NCBI RefSeq assembly: GCF_028368995.1
Contig: NZ_JAQNDL010000003.1
Span: 1,860,001 to 1,924,000 of the forward strand
Direction: 5' to 3'
Length of the DNA: 64,000 bases
Source of the DNA: Nannocystis bainbridge
Lineage (GTDB): Bacteria; Myxococcota_A; Polyangia; Nannocystales; Nannocystaceae
Shown: in pieces, positions 44,871-52,792 of the stretch
How the letters are laid out: every line of letters starts with the position of its first letter
How positions within the stretch are numbered: position 1 is the stretch's first letter
Position numbers and translations under genes: made by a program
The notes under the pieces: model-generated
The model's database searches: none
What the model was told of the DNA's origin: nothing
What the model saw: only the letters and a program-made list of their open reading frames with translations

Positions 44871-46505
44871 AGCGGACCTGGATTCCCAGGCCCCCAGCAT
44901 GACGGCCACCGTCAACAGGGGAGCCAGCGGCGACGAGGCTAGCCGAGCGGCGGACGCGGCATCGTCTTCAGACGGGCAAGCGGCGTCCCCAGCGGCCACC
45001 GCACCCGAGGTTTCCATCGAGTCGGTCATGGGCTCATCACGAGCAGCGTCGGCGGACTCCGTGCTGGACCCCACCGCGCCCGCGGGTACGCCAGCCTCAG
45101 CCGTACTTGTGGTCGCGGAGGTGGCCGCCGCAGCACCGACTTCCTCGCGCGCCAACTCGTCGGCATCGTGCGCCGCCGGCTCGCGAGCATGGGCGGCCTG
45201 CTGGGATGTCCGGCCAGCATCATCGATCCCTACCTTCGGTTCTTCGTGCGGGCTGCTGCCCTTCGTCTCGCCCCACGACGACGAGCTCGGCGCCGTCAGA
45301 TCTGCCGTCGGGGTCGTCTCGTCGTCTTCCGCCAACACCTCGCCGGTCGCCGACGCGGGGAAGCGGAACGGGATCGGCGTCTCCTCCAGCAGTCGGCGGT
45401 GGAGGACGGACGACGGATCGTTCAGGCCGACGAGGTGGATGTGCCAGAGCCGTTCCCCGTCCGCTCGCGTCACGAGGCAAGTCCCTGTCGCGCGCAGCAA
45501 GTTGAGCGTGTCCGCCAGCGCCTCGAGAGTGATCACGAACGACGGGTCGTGCCGCTGGATCTCGTCGCGGAGCACGCCCGTCAGCCCGACGAGATCGTCG
45601 GAGCCCCTGAGGCTGCATTGAAACAGGGCGCGTAGTAGCCGGCGGAGGTACTTCTTGCCCTTGAGCCGCCTGGGCCTGCACAGCTCCTGAGCGGCCTGGC
45701 CGTCCTGCTCGAGACGCCGGCCCACCGGCACCGAGCGCAGAGCCTTCGCCCGGTGCTCGAGGCCCTTGAAGCAGCGCCAGACCACGTCCGGGATCGAGGG
45801 CCCGTCCACCACATCGATCGGCAGGCCGTGGACGATCCCGATGTAGCGGGCCCGCGTGGCCGACGAGACGCGCGCCTGATCGAGCTCTCGCGGCGGCTTC
45901 GCCCCCCTCGGAGCGGCGCCCCTTCGGAGGCCGCGCATGCGATCGACGAACACTTCGCGGAGGTCGAGCGGCGCCTTGATGTCGAGGACGACCCGCCGCT
46001 TGCCCTCGACGAGGACGACCGCGAGCTGCTGGCCGAGCACCGCCAGCAAGATCGTGCTGGAGCCCTCCTGCGCGACCCCGACGAGGAAGCGCCCGTACGT
46101 CGGCTTGAAGTGCCGGCGCACGTCGCCGAAGCGCACCACGGGCCGCGACAACTGACGAGGATCGACGGCGTCACGGACCCGCGCCCACGTCGCCTTCACA
46201 TCCGCGAGCGCGCCGACAGCCAGCGGCGTGACGGCCTGGCCGCCGTCACCGACGTAGGCGGCGTGCCAGCGGGCCTCGTCGCCCGGGGCCCCGCAGAAAT
46301 GCACTTGGCCCCCCGCTGGCCAGGCGAACCGGAAGCACTGCACCTGCTCCTCCGAGTGGTTCATGCCGACTGCCGTGGTCGATTCGTCGACCGTGATCGC
46401 CAGCCGCTCGCCCGCCAAGTACGCCTCATACTCCGCGAACGCCTGGTCGATCGCCCAGTCGTCGGACCCTGATTCCGCCGCCCTCACGTCCCCCCGCGCT
46501 GTCAC
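44649..46505 (-). CDS. Unrecognised 618-residue protein
   Basis: GTG 46505, or GTG 46487 with GGGGG 4-8 bases upstream. No family recognised. Residues 1-400 look globular and well composed (YGRFLVGVAQEGSSTILLAV; LWHIHLVGLNDPS), including a possible winged-helix segment (ALADTLNLLRATGTCLV). Residues 400-535 are a low-complexity Ala/Ser/Glu linker. A hydrophobic stretch (LAPLLTVAVMLGAW) follows; the final 75 residues overlap the PP2C remnant and may be accidental read-through into the junction. It is divergent from the cluster starting at 46856 and could be its regulator or a neighbour. Confidence 0.55.
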   Translation of the reverse strand: MTARGDVRAAESGSDDWAIDQAFAEYEAYLAGERLAITVDESTTAVGMNHSEEQVQCFRFAWPAGGQVHFCGAPGDEARWHAAYVGDGGQAVTPLAVGALADVKATWARVRDAVDPRQLSRPVVRFGDVRRHFKPTYGRFLVGVAQEGSSTILLAVLGQQLAVVLVEGKRRVVLDIKAPLDLREVFVDRMRGLRRGAAPRGAKPPRELDQARVSSATRARYIGIVHGLPIDVVDGPSIPDVVWRCFKGLEHRAKALRSVPVGRRLEQDGQAAQELCRPRRLKGKKYLRRLLRALFQCSLRGSDDLVGLTGVLRDEIQRHDPSFVITLEALADTLNLLRATGTCLVTRADGERLWHIHLVGLNDPSSVLHRRLLEETPIPFRFPASATGEVLAEDDETTPTADLTAPSSSSWGETKGSSPHEEPKVGIDDAGRTSQQAAHAREPAAHDADELAREEVGAAAATSATTSTAEAGVPAGAVGSSTESADAARDEPMTDSMETSGAVAAGDAACPSEDDAASAARLASSPLAPLLTVAVMLGAWESRSARDHVEVIAVREWLVAVLRDVVHLQARGVVQPMREGPVERPPERGDGAEEAGSAGSVRDGRDRILVDAPRDRPA

Positions 46506-46592
46506 GATAGCACGGCGACAACGCGCGAGCCGCTGGGACGCTTCATGAGGTTGGCACCCAACGGGGATTTGCGAAGTTGTTTGCTTGTACGA

Positions 46593-46615
46593 CGGGACGG
46601 GCAGTAGCCGTCCCG
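46593..46615. promoter_or_regulatory. Hairpin in the divergent control region
   Basis: CGGGACGG (46593-46600) and CCGTCCCG (46608-46615) pair perfectly around a 7-base loop. Located 90 bases upstream of the minus-strand gene start and 240 upstream of the plus-strand cluster. Confidence 0.35.
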
Positions 46616-46699
46616 ATGCTCTACCACGCCAAGGCGCGCAAAGCCTCGTTATCCGCGGGATACGAGCGGCCTCCTCCAGGACCAGCTTCGTGCCTCATG

Positions 46700-46743
46700 C
46701 GGGCCAACATCGGGACAACATCGGGACAACATCGGGACAACAT
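46700..46743. repeat. Four tandem 11-bp repeats (CGGGACAACAT)
   Basis: Units at 46700-46710 (CGGGCCAACAT, one mismatch), 46711-46721, 46722-46732 and 46733-46743, the last three identical. A period of 11 puts each unit on nearly the same helix face, as in iterons or multi-copy operators. They lie in the 350-base divergent gap upstream of the plus-strand cluster. Confidence 0.7.
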
Positions 46744-46761
46744 CGACGAGCGGTATCCAGT

Positions 46762-46800
46762 AATGCTCGCACTCGAGCATTCAAATACAGAAAATTTCTG
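46762..46800. promoter_or_regulatory. Two perfect dyads, candidate operators
   Basis: Dyad A: AATGCTCG-CACT-CGAGCATT (46762-46781). Dyad B: CAGAAA-A-TTTCTG (46788-46800). They sit in an AT-rich patch 19 bases after the tandem repeats and about 56-94 bases before the first cluster start. Together with the tandem repeats they form a dense control region. Confidence 0.5.
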
Positions 46801-46855
46801 GTTGCACGCGATGCGAACATCGGCTTGTCTGGTTCGCAGCGGAGGGTTGAGGTCG

Positions 46856-47428
46856 ATGCGGCGCATGGTCGTCAGCACAGCGTGTGGTGATTTCGTCACG
46901 GAGAAGGATGTCGCGGAGGCGCAGCTCGTCGGCGAGCTCGTTGACTGCTACCGCCTGCTGCCTGACGCCGCCATCTACCTCGACGGCCAGCTCGTGCCCG
47001 AGGAGGCTCGCCAGGCGGCGCTCGCGGCCCTGTCCGTTGGGACAGCACCCGCGGCGGCCCGAGTCGCCGCGCAGCCGCTCGAGCCGGAGAAGTTGAAGGA
47101 GTACGGCGAGGTGCTCGCGCAGCTCTTCGACGACCTGCGCAAGGGCTACGTCCAGTCAACGAACGACCTGCACGACGTCTTCCGGCGCTACCGCGAGATG
47201 TGCCTCGACAACGAGCGGCGGTTCGCAGACGAGGTCGCGCAGCAGCGGGCGCTCACCCACAAGAGCCTCGCCGACGTCGACCTGCTCCGGCGCAGCGTCA
47301 CGACCACCCAGCTCCTGAACGGCTTCGCGTCCGAGGTGCGGCCGCGGGCGATCCAGGAGGGCGGTCCCACGCTCACCGACTACGTCGCCGGGCTCGTGCG
47401 AGCGGTCGCCGGCGACAAGAAGAAATAG
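46856..47428 (+). CDS. Unrecognised helical protein, first gene of the plus-strand cluster
   Basis: 190 residues from ATG 46856; ATG 46865 is also possible, and the frame is open further upstream through the repeat region, which I exclude because of its non-coding composition. Predicted mostly helical with coiled-coil potential (DLHDVFRRYREMCLDNERRF). Basic end (GDKKK). No family recognised. Confidence 0.65.
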   Translation: MRRMVVSTACGDFVTEKDVAEAQLVGELVDCYRLLPDAAIYLDGQLVPEEARQAALAALSVGTAPAAARVAAQPLEPEKLKEYGEVLAQLFDDLRKGYVQSTNDLHDVFRRYREMCLDNERRFADEVAQQRALTHKSLADVDLLRRSVTTTQLLNGFASEVRPRAIQEGGPTLTDYVAGLVRAVAGDKKK

Positions 47429-47442
47429 GGAGGAGAGGGAAG

Positions 47443-47889
47443 ATGGCCCAAAAGACATCATGGTCCGCAGGACAGGTCCTCGCCCAGGCCGAGGGCTCGA
47501 TCGGCACGACGCTGCGCGTCGCCGTCGCCAACTATTACAAGGGGCATGACCTCGGCACCGCGCAGGCGATCCGCAAGGTCGAGACCGACACCGAAGCCGC
47601 CGCGCTCGTCGCGGCGATCCGCCAGGGTCGCGTTCACGAGGTCCTGATGGTCGCCACCAGCGCGGCCGTCGGCGCGATCGCCGGGGCGCTGTCGCAGAAG
47701 GCCGTCAGCAACGCGACGGCGGGCGGCGTGCCGCCCGTGACCGCCCTCGGCGCCGTGCCGACGATCGCCGGGCTGGCGGCGCCGATCAGCCTGTCCGGGC
47801 GCTCGATGCTCGCGGCCGGCGGCCTGTCGTACATCACCGGCGCGGTGATCTACAGCATGCTGGCGCCGAAGCCGGAGGCCGCGCCATGA
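47443..47889 (+). CDS. Unrecognised small membrane protein
   Basis: 148 residues with a strong ribosome site (GGGAGGAGAGGG) before ATG 47443. The first half is polar; two hydrophobic segments follow (VLMVATSAAVGAIAGALS and LAAGGLSYITGAVIYSML). The last four bases overlap the next start (ATGA). No family recognised; a membrane component of the cluster. Confidence 0.72.
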   Translation: MAQKTSWSAGQVLAQAEGSIGTTLRVAVANYYKGHDLGTAQAIRKVETDTEAAALVAAIRQGRVHEVLMVATSAAVGAIAGALSQKAVSNATAGGVPPVTALGAVPTIAGLAAPISLSGRSMLAAGGLSYITGAVIYSMLAPKPEAAP

Positions 47890-48302
47890 AGGGCTCGATC
47901 CTCGCCCACCTGCGGCGCGTCTCGACCAGCCCCGAAGGTCGTGCCCTCGTCCACGCCGTCGATGACGCCGGCCTCGAGTACAAGATCGAGGTCCCTGTCG
48001 AGGCTGTCCGCGGGGTCAGCCCCGACCAAGGCCTCGTCCTCGCCCTCTCGTGGTCGCTCGAGGCGGGCCCGCGAGTCGCCGAGCCTGCTGCGACACCGAT
48101 GCCGGCCGAACCTTCCTCGACCGCGACGACCCGCAGTTCCACCGCGAGCGAGGTGGATCAGGCGTTCATGGAGTTGATGGGCCGCCCCCGCGGCTCGACC
48201 TCCGCCGTTACGTCCGCTCCCGCCGCATCTACCCCCGGATCGTCCGCTGCGGATAGCCCCTCCCAGGGACTCGCCGAATTGCTCGGCCTGCGGCGCGTTT
48301 GA
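47886..48302 (+). CDS. Unrecognised protein with disordered middle
   Basis: 138 residues, start coupled to the previous stop. Residues 1-60 are beta-rich (VHAVDDAGLEYKIEVPVEAV). A Ser/Thr/Ala/Pro-rich linker follows, ending in a short helix (GLAELLGLRR). No family recognised. Confidence 0.65.
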   Translation: MKGSILAHLRRVSTSPEGRALVHAVDDAGLEYKIEVPVEAVRGVSPDQGLVLALSWSLEAGPRVAEPAATPMPAEPSSTATTRSSTASEVDQAFMELMGRPRGSTSAVTSAPAASTPGSSAADSPSQGLAELLGLRRV

Positions 48303-48334
48303 TCTGACCTGATCTATTGACATTTCAACCGCAC

Positions 48335-48354
48335 CCTCGCCCGTTCGGGTGAGG
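48335..48354 (+). terminator. Hairpin between the first three and later cluster genes
   Basis: CCTCGCCCG (48335-48343) pairs with CGGGTGAGG (48346-48354), nine pairs with one G-T. It lies 33 bases after a stop and 34 before ATG 48388. No T-run follows, so it could be an attenuating terminator or an mRNA-stabilising stem ahead of the putative structural genes. Confidence 0.35.
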
Positions 48355-48387
48355 CCAGAAACACTCATTTCAAAATCAGGAGACACG

Positions 48388-49035
48388 ATGGATACGGATA
48401 CACAAGAGAAGATGGAATTCCTCGGCCGCGAGATCGCCCAGAACCTGGCACGCATGGGCAACCCGGCCGCGTTGCCGGCCGGGCAGACCGAGCCGCCGGC
48501 CTGCGGCCTCGGCGTGCCGACGAGCGGCTGCGACAACCTGCTGTATGCCCCGATCACGGTGGCCCGGTTCCGCCGTGGCGGCCGTACGAACATCGACCAG
48601 GCCGTCGAGGGCAAGATCCCGGTCGCACCCGGCTCTTCCGTCATGTTGTCGCAGGCAGCCTATCCGCCCTGGGCGACCGGCTGCTACATGTTGCGGTACC
48701 GGCTCGCCAACAATGGCAACAACCACGACGAGATCAAGATCGAATGGTTCGTCGATACCGAGCCGCTCGACGCGATCCAGTTCGGCAGCGAGATCTATAA
48801 TGCAGACAATACCGTGATCGGCGTAGGCAAGCTCCCGATCCCGCTCGCCCTCGGCGAGCACTGCTGCATCGGCGGTAACAACCGCCTGCGGGTCCGGATC
48901 TCGCACACGGGCAACGCCAACCAGATCGAGAACATCCGCCTCCACGTCGAGCACGCCAACGCGGTCAAGTGCTGCAGCGCTTGCGCGACCGGCCACAGTT
49001 GTCAGAGCGGGTGCAAGAACTCCGCCGCCAAGTAG
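48388..49035 (+). CDS. Beta-rich protein, candidate structural (capsid-like) subunit
   Basis: 215 residues. ATG 48388 with AGGAG 7-11 bases upstream. After a short helical and Pro/Gly-rich N-terminus, residues 50-195 are predicted almost all beta (TVARFRRGGRTNIDQAV; LRYRLANNGNNHDEIKIEWF; NRLRVRISHTGNANQIENI), consistent with a single jelly roll. The tail is Cys-rich (CCSACATGHSCQSGC). No family recognised. Its size and all-beta content, and the similar gene after it, suggest a structural pair; this is a hypothesis. Confidence 0.6.
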   Translation: MDTDTQEKMEFLGREIAQNLARMGNPAALPAGQTEPPACGLGVPTSGCDNLLYAPITVARFRRGGRTNIDQAVEGKIPVAPGSSVMLSQAAYPPWATGCYMLRYRLANNGNNHDEIKIEWFVDTEPLDAIQFGSEIYNADNTVIGVGKLPIPLALGEHCCIGGNNRLRVRISHTGNANQIENIRLHVEHANAVKCCSACATGHSCQSGCKNSAAK

Positions 49036-49043
49036 GAGCCGCC

Positions 49044-49769
49044 GTGAACAAGATCAAGCTCGTCATCCGCGGCGGTTTCGATGGCCAGACTCCCGTCACA
49101 CAGGCCCCGACTTTTCGTTTGGTCGAGGGCTGGGACGAGGCGGAGCTGGAATCCCCGGCGGGGATTCTGCCCGCTGGCCTCTGGGGGCATGTTCCCGCCG
49201 GCGATCCCTACCTTCTCCACGCCTCCTTGCTGACCGTGAATCCGCTCGACCCGCAGACCATGATCGAGGTGCGGACCGGTGCGCCGACGCATACCCGGGC
49301 GCAGTTCACCCCGAGCGCCGACAACCTGCGACTCACGCTCGTTCGTCCCAGCGACGAAATCCGCGTGGTCAGCTCGCCGCAAGGGCTCGTCAAGCTCGAG
49401 CTGCTGGTCGAGAGTATCGGCGGCGTCAACGAACTCGGCTCCCGCCTCTACGAATGGTCAGACGCCGCGTTCAAGGCGCGTGACACCGGCGTCCGCATGG
49501 CCCGCTTCACCGCGAATGCCGCCGTGCCGGGATGGCTCGGCACGCTCCACGTCATCTACGACAGCGTCAACGCCGGCAACCTCACCCTCCCCCCGCGGGT
49601 GATCGTGCCGCTCGACGCCGTCCTCACGGTGACGCGCAAGGGTCCCGGCATACCCACGCTCATGGCCGCCGCAGGTGACTCGTTCGCCGGCGGCGTGATC
49701 GCTCAGGCCATCCAGCGCAGCGGATTCATCATGAACAACGGCGAGCAGTGGACCTGGGTCGCCGACTAA
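49044..49769 (+). CDS. Second beta-rich protein, candidate structural subunit
   Basis: 241 residues from GTG 49044, eight bases after the previous stop, with TAGGAG upstream. Predicted mainly beta (NKIKLVIRGGFDG; DNLRLTLVRPSDEIRVV; LVKLELLVESIGG; TLHVIYDSVNAGNLTL). No signal peptide or catalytic motif. Two consecutive single-jelly-roll-sized proteins recall the paired capsid proteins of P23-77-like viruses, but no homology can be claimed from sequence alone. Confidence 0.6.
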   Translation: MNKIKLVIRGGFDGQTPVTQAPTFRLVEGWDEAELESPAGILPAGLWGHVPAGDPYLLHASLLTVNPLDPQTMIEVRTGAPTHTRAQFTPSADNLRLTLVRPSDEIRVVSSPQGLVKLELLVESIGGVNELGSRLYEWSDAAFKARDTGVRMARFTANAAVPGWLGTLHVIYDSVNAGNLTLPPRVIVPLDAVLTVTRKGPGIPTLMAAAGDSFAGGVIAQAIQRSGFIMNNGEQWTWVAD

Positions 49770-49815
49770 TTCGGGCGCGCGCCGAGACTTCCTCCCCTCT
49801 TCAAGGAGCATCACC

Positions 49816-50562
49816 ATGGCCGTCATCGATAGACATCGCGTCGCCCGCCTCGTGGAGCTGTCGGCGGCCGAGCGCACCCTCAAGGGACCCGAGCGTCAGC
49901 TACGCGAGGAAGACGTCAAGCTGCTCATCAAGGCGGCCTACGACGATGCCACGGACGCGGCGCGCGCCGACTTCATGGCTCGCGTGCAGAGGCTGCCGAC
50001 GAGCGCGTGGCCCTGGTCCGCCGTCCAGCTGGTGGCGCCACGCGGCGGAACGGGCGTCAGCCTCGGGAGCATCGTCGGAGTGCCGAGACCCGCCTTGGTC
50101 CCGGCGCTGCTCGTGCTGATCCGCGGCCAGGCGGACTCGGCTGACCTCGACCCAGGCAATCGGCTCCCCGAGCCGGGTTCGCCCGAGTTCGCTGAATGGG
50201 AGCCGCTGCAGAGGGCGCTCGATACCTGGGACACGCAGACGATCACGAAGTCGATCGGCCCGCAGGGGTGGGTCAGCATGATGGGCAACACTTCCGGACA
50301 GGTCTCGAAGGACACGAACGGCGCGACGAGCGGCGCCCCGGCGCCGTCGCCGTCGCCCGGACCGACCGAGCCCGCGACGAAGGATCTGCCTGCGCCGCAA
50401 CCACCGGCGACGCCGGCGGAGATCACGTGGAAGCACCCCGCCGTGCTCGCGGCGGGGGCCGCCGTCGTCCTCGCCACCGGCGTGGCGGTCTACGCCGTCA
50501 GCCAGAGCCGCAGCCGCCGCGAGCTCGAGGACGTGCTCTCGCAACAGGAGGAGCAGCCGTGA
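49816..50562 (+). CDS. Unrecognised protein with C-terminal membrane anchor
   Basis: 248 residues; the AAGGAG ribosome site ends 9 bases before ATG 49816. A soluble domain (1-150), a Pro/Ser/Ala linker (155-200) and one hydrophobic helix (VLAAGAAVVLATGVAVYAVS) are followed by QSRSRR, then an acidic end. The same helix-plus-SRR ending occurs in the genes at 50559 (at its N-terminus) and 52793. The stop overlaps the next GTG. Confidence 0.7.
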   Translation: MAVIDRHRVARLVELSAAERTLKGPERQLREEDVKLLIKAAYDDATDAARADFMARVQRLPTSAWPWSAVQLVAPRGGTGVSLGSIVGVPRPALVPALLVLIRGQADSADLDPGNRLPEPGSPEFAEWEPLQRALDTWDTQTITKSIGPQGWVSMMGNTSGQVSKDTNGATSGAPAPSPSPGPTEPATKDLPAPQPPATPAEITWKHPAVLAAGAAVVLATGVAVYAVSQSRSRRELEDVLSQQEEQP

Positions 50563-51410
50563 ACCGCGGGATCTGGGTCACGCTGGGCACCGCGCTCGGC
50601 GTCGCGGGCGTGGGCGGGGCGCTCCTCTACAGCCGTCGCGCGAGCGCGGCGAGCCCTCCCACGTTTACACCCCCGTCCGGTCCCGGTACTGGGCCTGCAC
50701 CGGCGATCGAGCTGGCGCCGTTGCCGAAGGCCGCCCACGTCAAGGGCGACCTCTCGTCCAACTGGGGCGAGACGCCGGTCGACCTCCGGCCGCTCTTCGT
50801 GCTGATGGAAGAGGTAGCGAGGATCCCGGGCTCGGCCCGCGTGTTCGCTACGATCTCCTACCGCGAGTCGCGCTTCGTCACGACGGCGCACAACGGCAAC
50901 GCGACCGGCGAGCAGGACGAGCGCGACGGCTCGCGGCTCGCCTACGACAACAACAAGGCGAAGAATCCGCCACTGCGCTACGGCGAGCAGGCCGCAGAGT
51001 TCGGCAGCGGCGGCCTGTTCGGGGCGCTCGCGCCGTACTTCCTGTGGACCGGCGTGCCCGAGGTCGGCAGCAGGGCCCCGCTCCTGAACGCGCCACCCGA
51101 GCTGGTCTTTCAGCCACGTGCCGCGGCCTTCGGCGCTGCCGTGTACATGCAGCGGATCCTGAGGAACTACCGCGTCGACGACATCGCCGACATCAAGGTC
51201 GGCTGGGCCAACCCGTCGCTGCTCGGCAGCGGGCGCGGCGGGACCAAATACCATGACGTCCGCGCCCGGTTCCTCATCGACGCGGTCGCCCTCGGCATCG
51301 AACTGACCGACGCGACGACGATCCCGCCGAAGCTCGACGCTTCGGCATGGCCCGGCGTGCCCGCTGTGTTCGCCGGCCTCGCCGGCGCCCTGCCCAAGGA
51401 GCTCGCATGA
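50559..51410 (+). CDS. Membrane-anchored transglycosylase-like protein
   Basis: 283 residues, GTG start. The N-terminal helix ends in YSRRASAA, which acts as anchor or signal. The domain from residue 75 resembles lysozyme-like transglycosylases: FATISYRESRFVT with candidate catalytic Glu103, followed by a Gly-rich strand (FGSGGLFGALAPY) and VGWANPSLLG. If correct, it would locally open peptidoglycan during entry or assembly. The match is from motif shape only. Confidence 0.6.
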   Translation: MNRGIWVTLGTALGVAGVGGALLYSRRASAASPPTFTPPSGPGTGPAPAIELAPLPKAAHVKGDLSSNWGETPVDLRPLFVLMEEVARIPGSARVFATISYRESRFVTTAHNGNATGEQDERDGSRLAYDNNKAKNPPLRYGEQAAEFGSGGLFGALAPYFLWTGVPEVGSRAPLLNAPPELVFQPRAAAFGAAVYMQRILRNYRVDDIADIKVGWANPSLLGSGRGGTKYHDVRARFLIDAVALGIELTDATTIPPKLDASAWPGVPAVFAGLAGALPKELA

Positions 51411-52420
51411 CCCCCGACCTCAGCTGCTACGGCGAGGGCATCCGCGGGCTCGCCGACCTCGTCGGCGATTTCGACCTGCGCTCGCCGATGGACGTGCATG
51501 CCTGGTATCGCGTGGAGTGGCAGGCGATCGCCGAGCTGCTCGGGTTTTCGCAGGAGCTAGAGGCGACGCTCGCCCCGCTCCGCGTCGTCCGCGACCGCGT
51601 GACCGCGACCAACCAGGCCGGCGTCGACGCGTTCGCGCGCTGGCTCCGGGGGCAGCGACCTGGCCTTTCCGACAGCCACGCGCGCACGCAGGATGCCGTG
51701 CTCGCGCAACTCCTCGCAGTGGGCCAAGAGCGGGGCGAGCTGTGGCGTGTGACGGCCGACCCGACGACCCTCGCCGCGGGCGCCTGCTACGACGATGGCG
51801 GCCAGCTCCGCCGCGCGTTCTATTCCGATACGGCGCCGGGCTACTTCGGCGACGGCTGGAACGGCCCCCCGCCGCGGGCAGAGAGCGCGTGCGGCTGGAC
51901 CACGCCGCTCGTGCTGCACCTCGGCACCTTCCCGTGGGTCTACAGCTCGCGGATCGACGGGACCGCCGTGGGAGCGCGCTGGGCCTCGGGCGCGACCATG
52001 CCCGCCATCACCGGCATGCGGGCCATGGCGCGGCTGCTCGAGCCCGGTGGGAACCTCCACCAGGACGCCCGCCAGGTCGCGGCGATCTTTGAGCACTTCA
52101 CCGCCCACACCGCGCCGCTCATCGCCCGCCTGCCGGTCTATCAGTCCGGCCGCGCTGTAGCCGGACATCTCTACCGCCGCGCGGGCTTCCTGTATGTCCA
52201 TCAAGGCAGCCTGCACCTCGCCGGCCTGCCCGGCCCCCGCGGTCGGATCGCCGCACCGGCATATAACTACGCCCTCCGCCGCTTCGCCTGCTTTTTCGCA
52301 GTGCGGCGCGCAGCGCTCCGGGCACTCGTCGCGCTGCCGTCCGACATCCAGCGGATCGCCGAGTGTTCGGCCGACCCATGCCTGCGACGACACGTCGAGG
52401 AGGTGGCTCGTGCTGGCTGA
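51407..52420 (+). CDS. Unrecognised soluble protein
   Basis: 337 residues; ATG 51407 overlaps the previous stop (ATGA), which is why I prefer it to the upstream in-frame ATG at 51347. N-terminal half helical; the second half contains WTTPLVLHLGTFPWVY and AGRFLYVHQGSLHLAG-like strands. Aromatic-rich, no signal, no known motif. Unknown role within the cluster. Confidence 0.7.
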   Translation: MTPDLSCYGEGIRGLADLVGDFDLRSPMDVHAWYRVEWQAIAELLGFSQELEATLAPLRVVRDRVTATNQAGVDAFARWLRGQRPGLSDSHARTQDAVLAQLLAVGQERGELWRVTADPTTLAAGACYDDGGQLRRAFYSDTAPGYFGDGWNGPPPRAESACGWTTPLVLHLGTFPWVYSSRIDGTAVGARWASGATMPAITGMRAMARLLEPGGNLHQDARQVAAIFEHFTAHTAPLIARLPVYQSGRAVAGHLYRRAGFLYVHQGSLHLAGLPGPRGRIAAPAYNYALRRFACFFAVRRAALRALVALPSDIQRIAECSADPCLRRHVEEVARAG

Positions 52421-52472
52421 ACGCTGTCCCGATAGCTCGACGGGCGGAACCGCGCTGGTCTACGCTGCGCCT

Positions 52473-52790
52473 ATGAACGCTCGCAACCTCATCGTCCCCG
52501 CCCTCCTGCTCCTCCTCGCCGATAGCATCGGCTGCGAAGAAGACGACCGCAACAGTTTTGGCGAGCCTTGTGCTCCCGAAGTCTGCGACGAAGGCCTCTC
52601 CTGCTACGCAGGCTATTGCGAGGAGGAGTGCGTCGAGGACTCGGACTGCCAGCCCATCGACGGTTGGAAGCATGAGTGTCATGCCGGGCAATGCCAGATC
52701 GCATGTGACGATCAGGGCGCTTGCCCCCAAACCCTGGCCACGCCGCTCGAATGCATCACCGAATGGTGCGCGGCGACGAAACCGGACTGA
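52473..52790 (+). CDS. Small Cys-rich lipoprotein
   Basis: 105 residues from ATG 52473. The signal (LIVPALLLLLADSIGC) ends in a lipobox Cys. The mature part has about 13 Cys in patterns such as CDEGLSCYAGYCEEEC and CHAGQCQIAC, a style common to myxobacterial surface lipoproteins. The start is 53 bases after the preceding stop, without a strong ribosome site. It makes the cluster look adapted to this host type or chromosomal. Confidence 0.7.
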   Translation: MNARNLIVPALLLLLADSIGCEEDDRNSFGEPCAPEVCDEGLSCYAGYCEEECVEDSDCQPIDGWKHECHAGQCQIACDDQGACPQTLATPLECITEWCAATKPD

Positions 52791-52792
52791 TC

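Noticed and set aside
46577..46855. 93-codon N-terminal extension of the first cluster gene
   Set aside because: It would translate the tandem repeats and dyads, is AT-richer than the genes, and lacks a ribosome site.
48317..48322. TTGACA as a -35 box
   Set aside because: Nothing like a -10 box lies 16-18 bases downstream; the sequence there is GC-rich and forms the hairpin.
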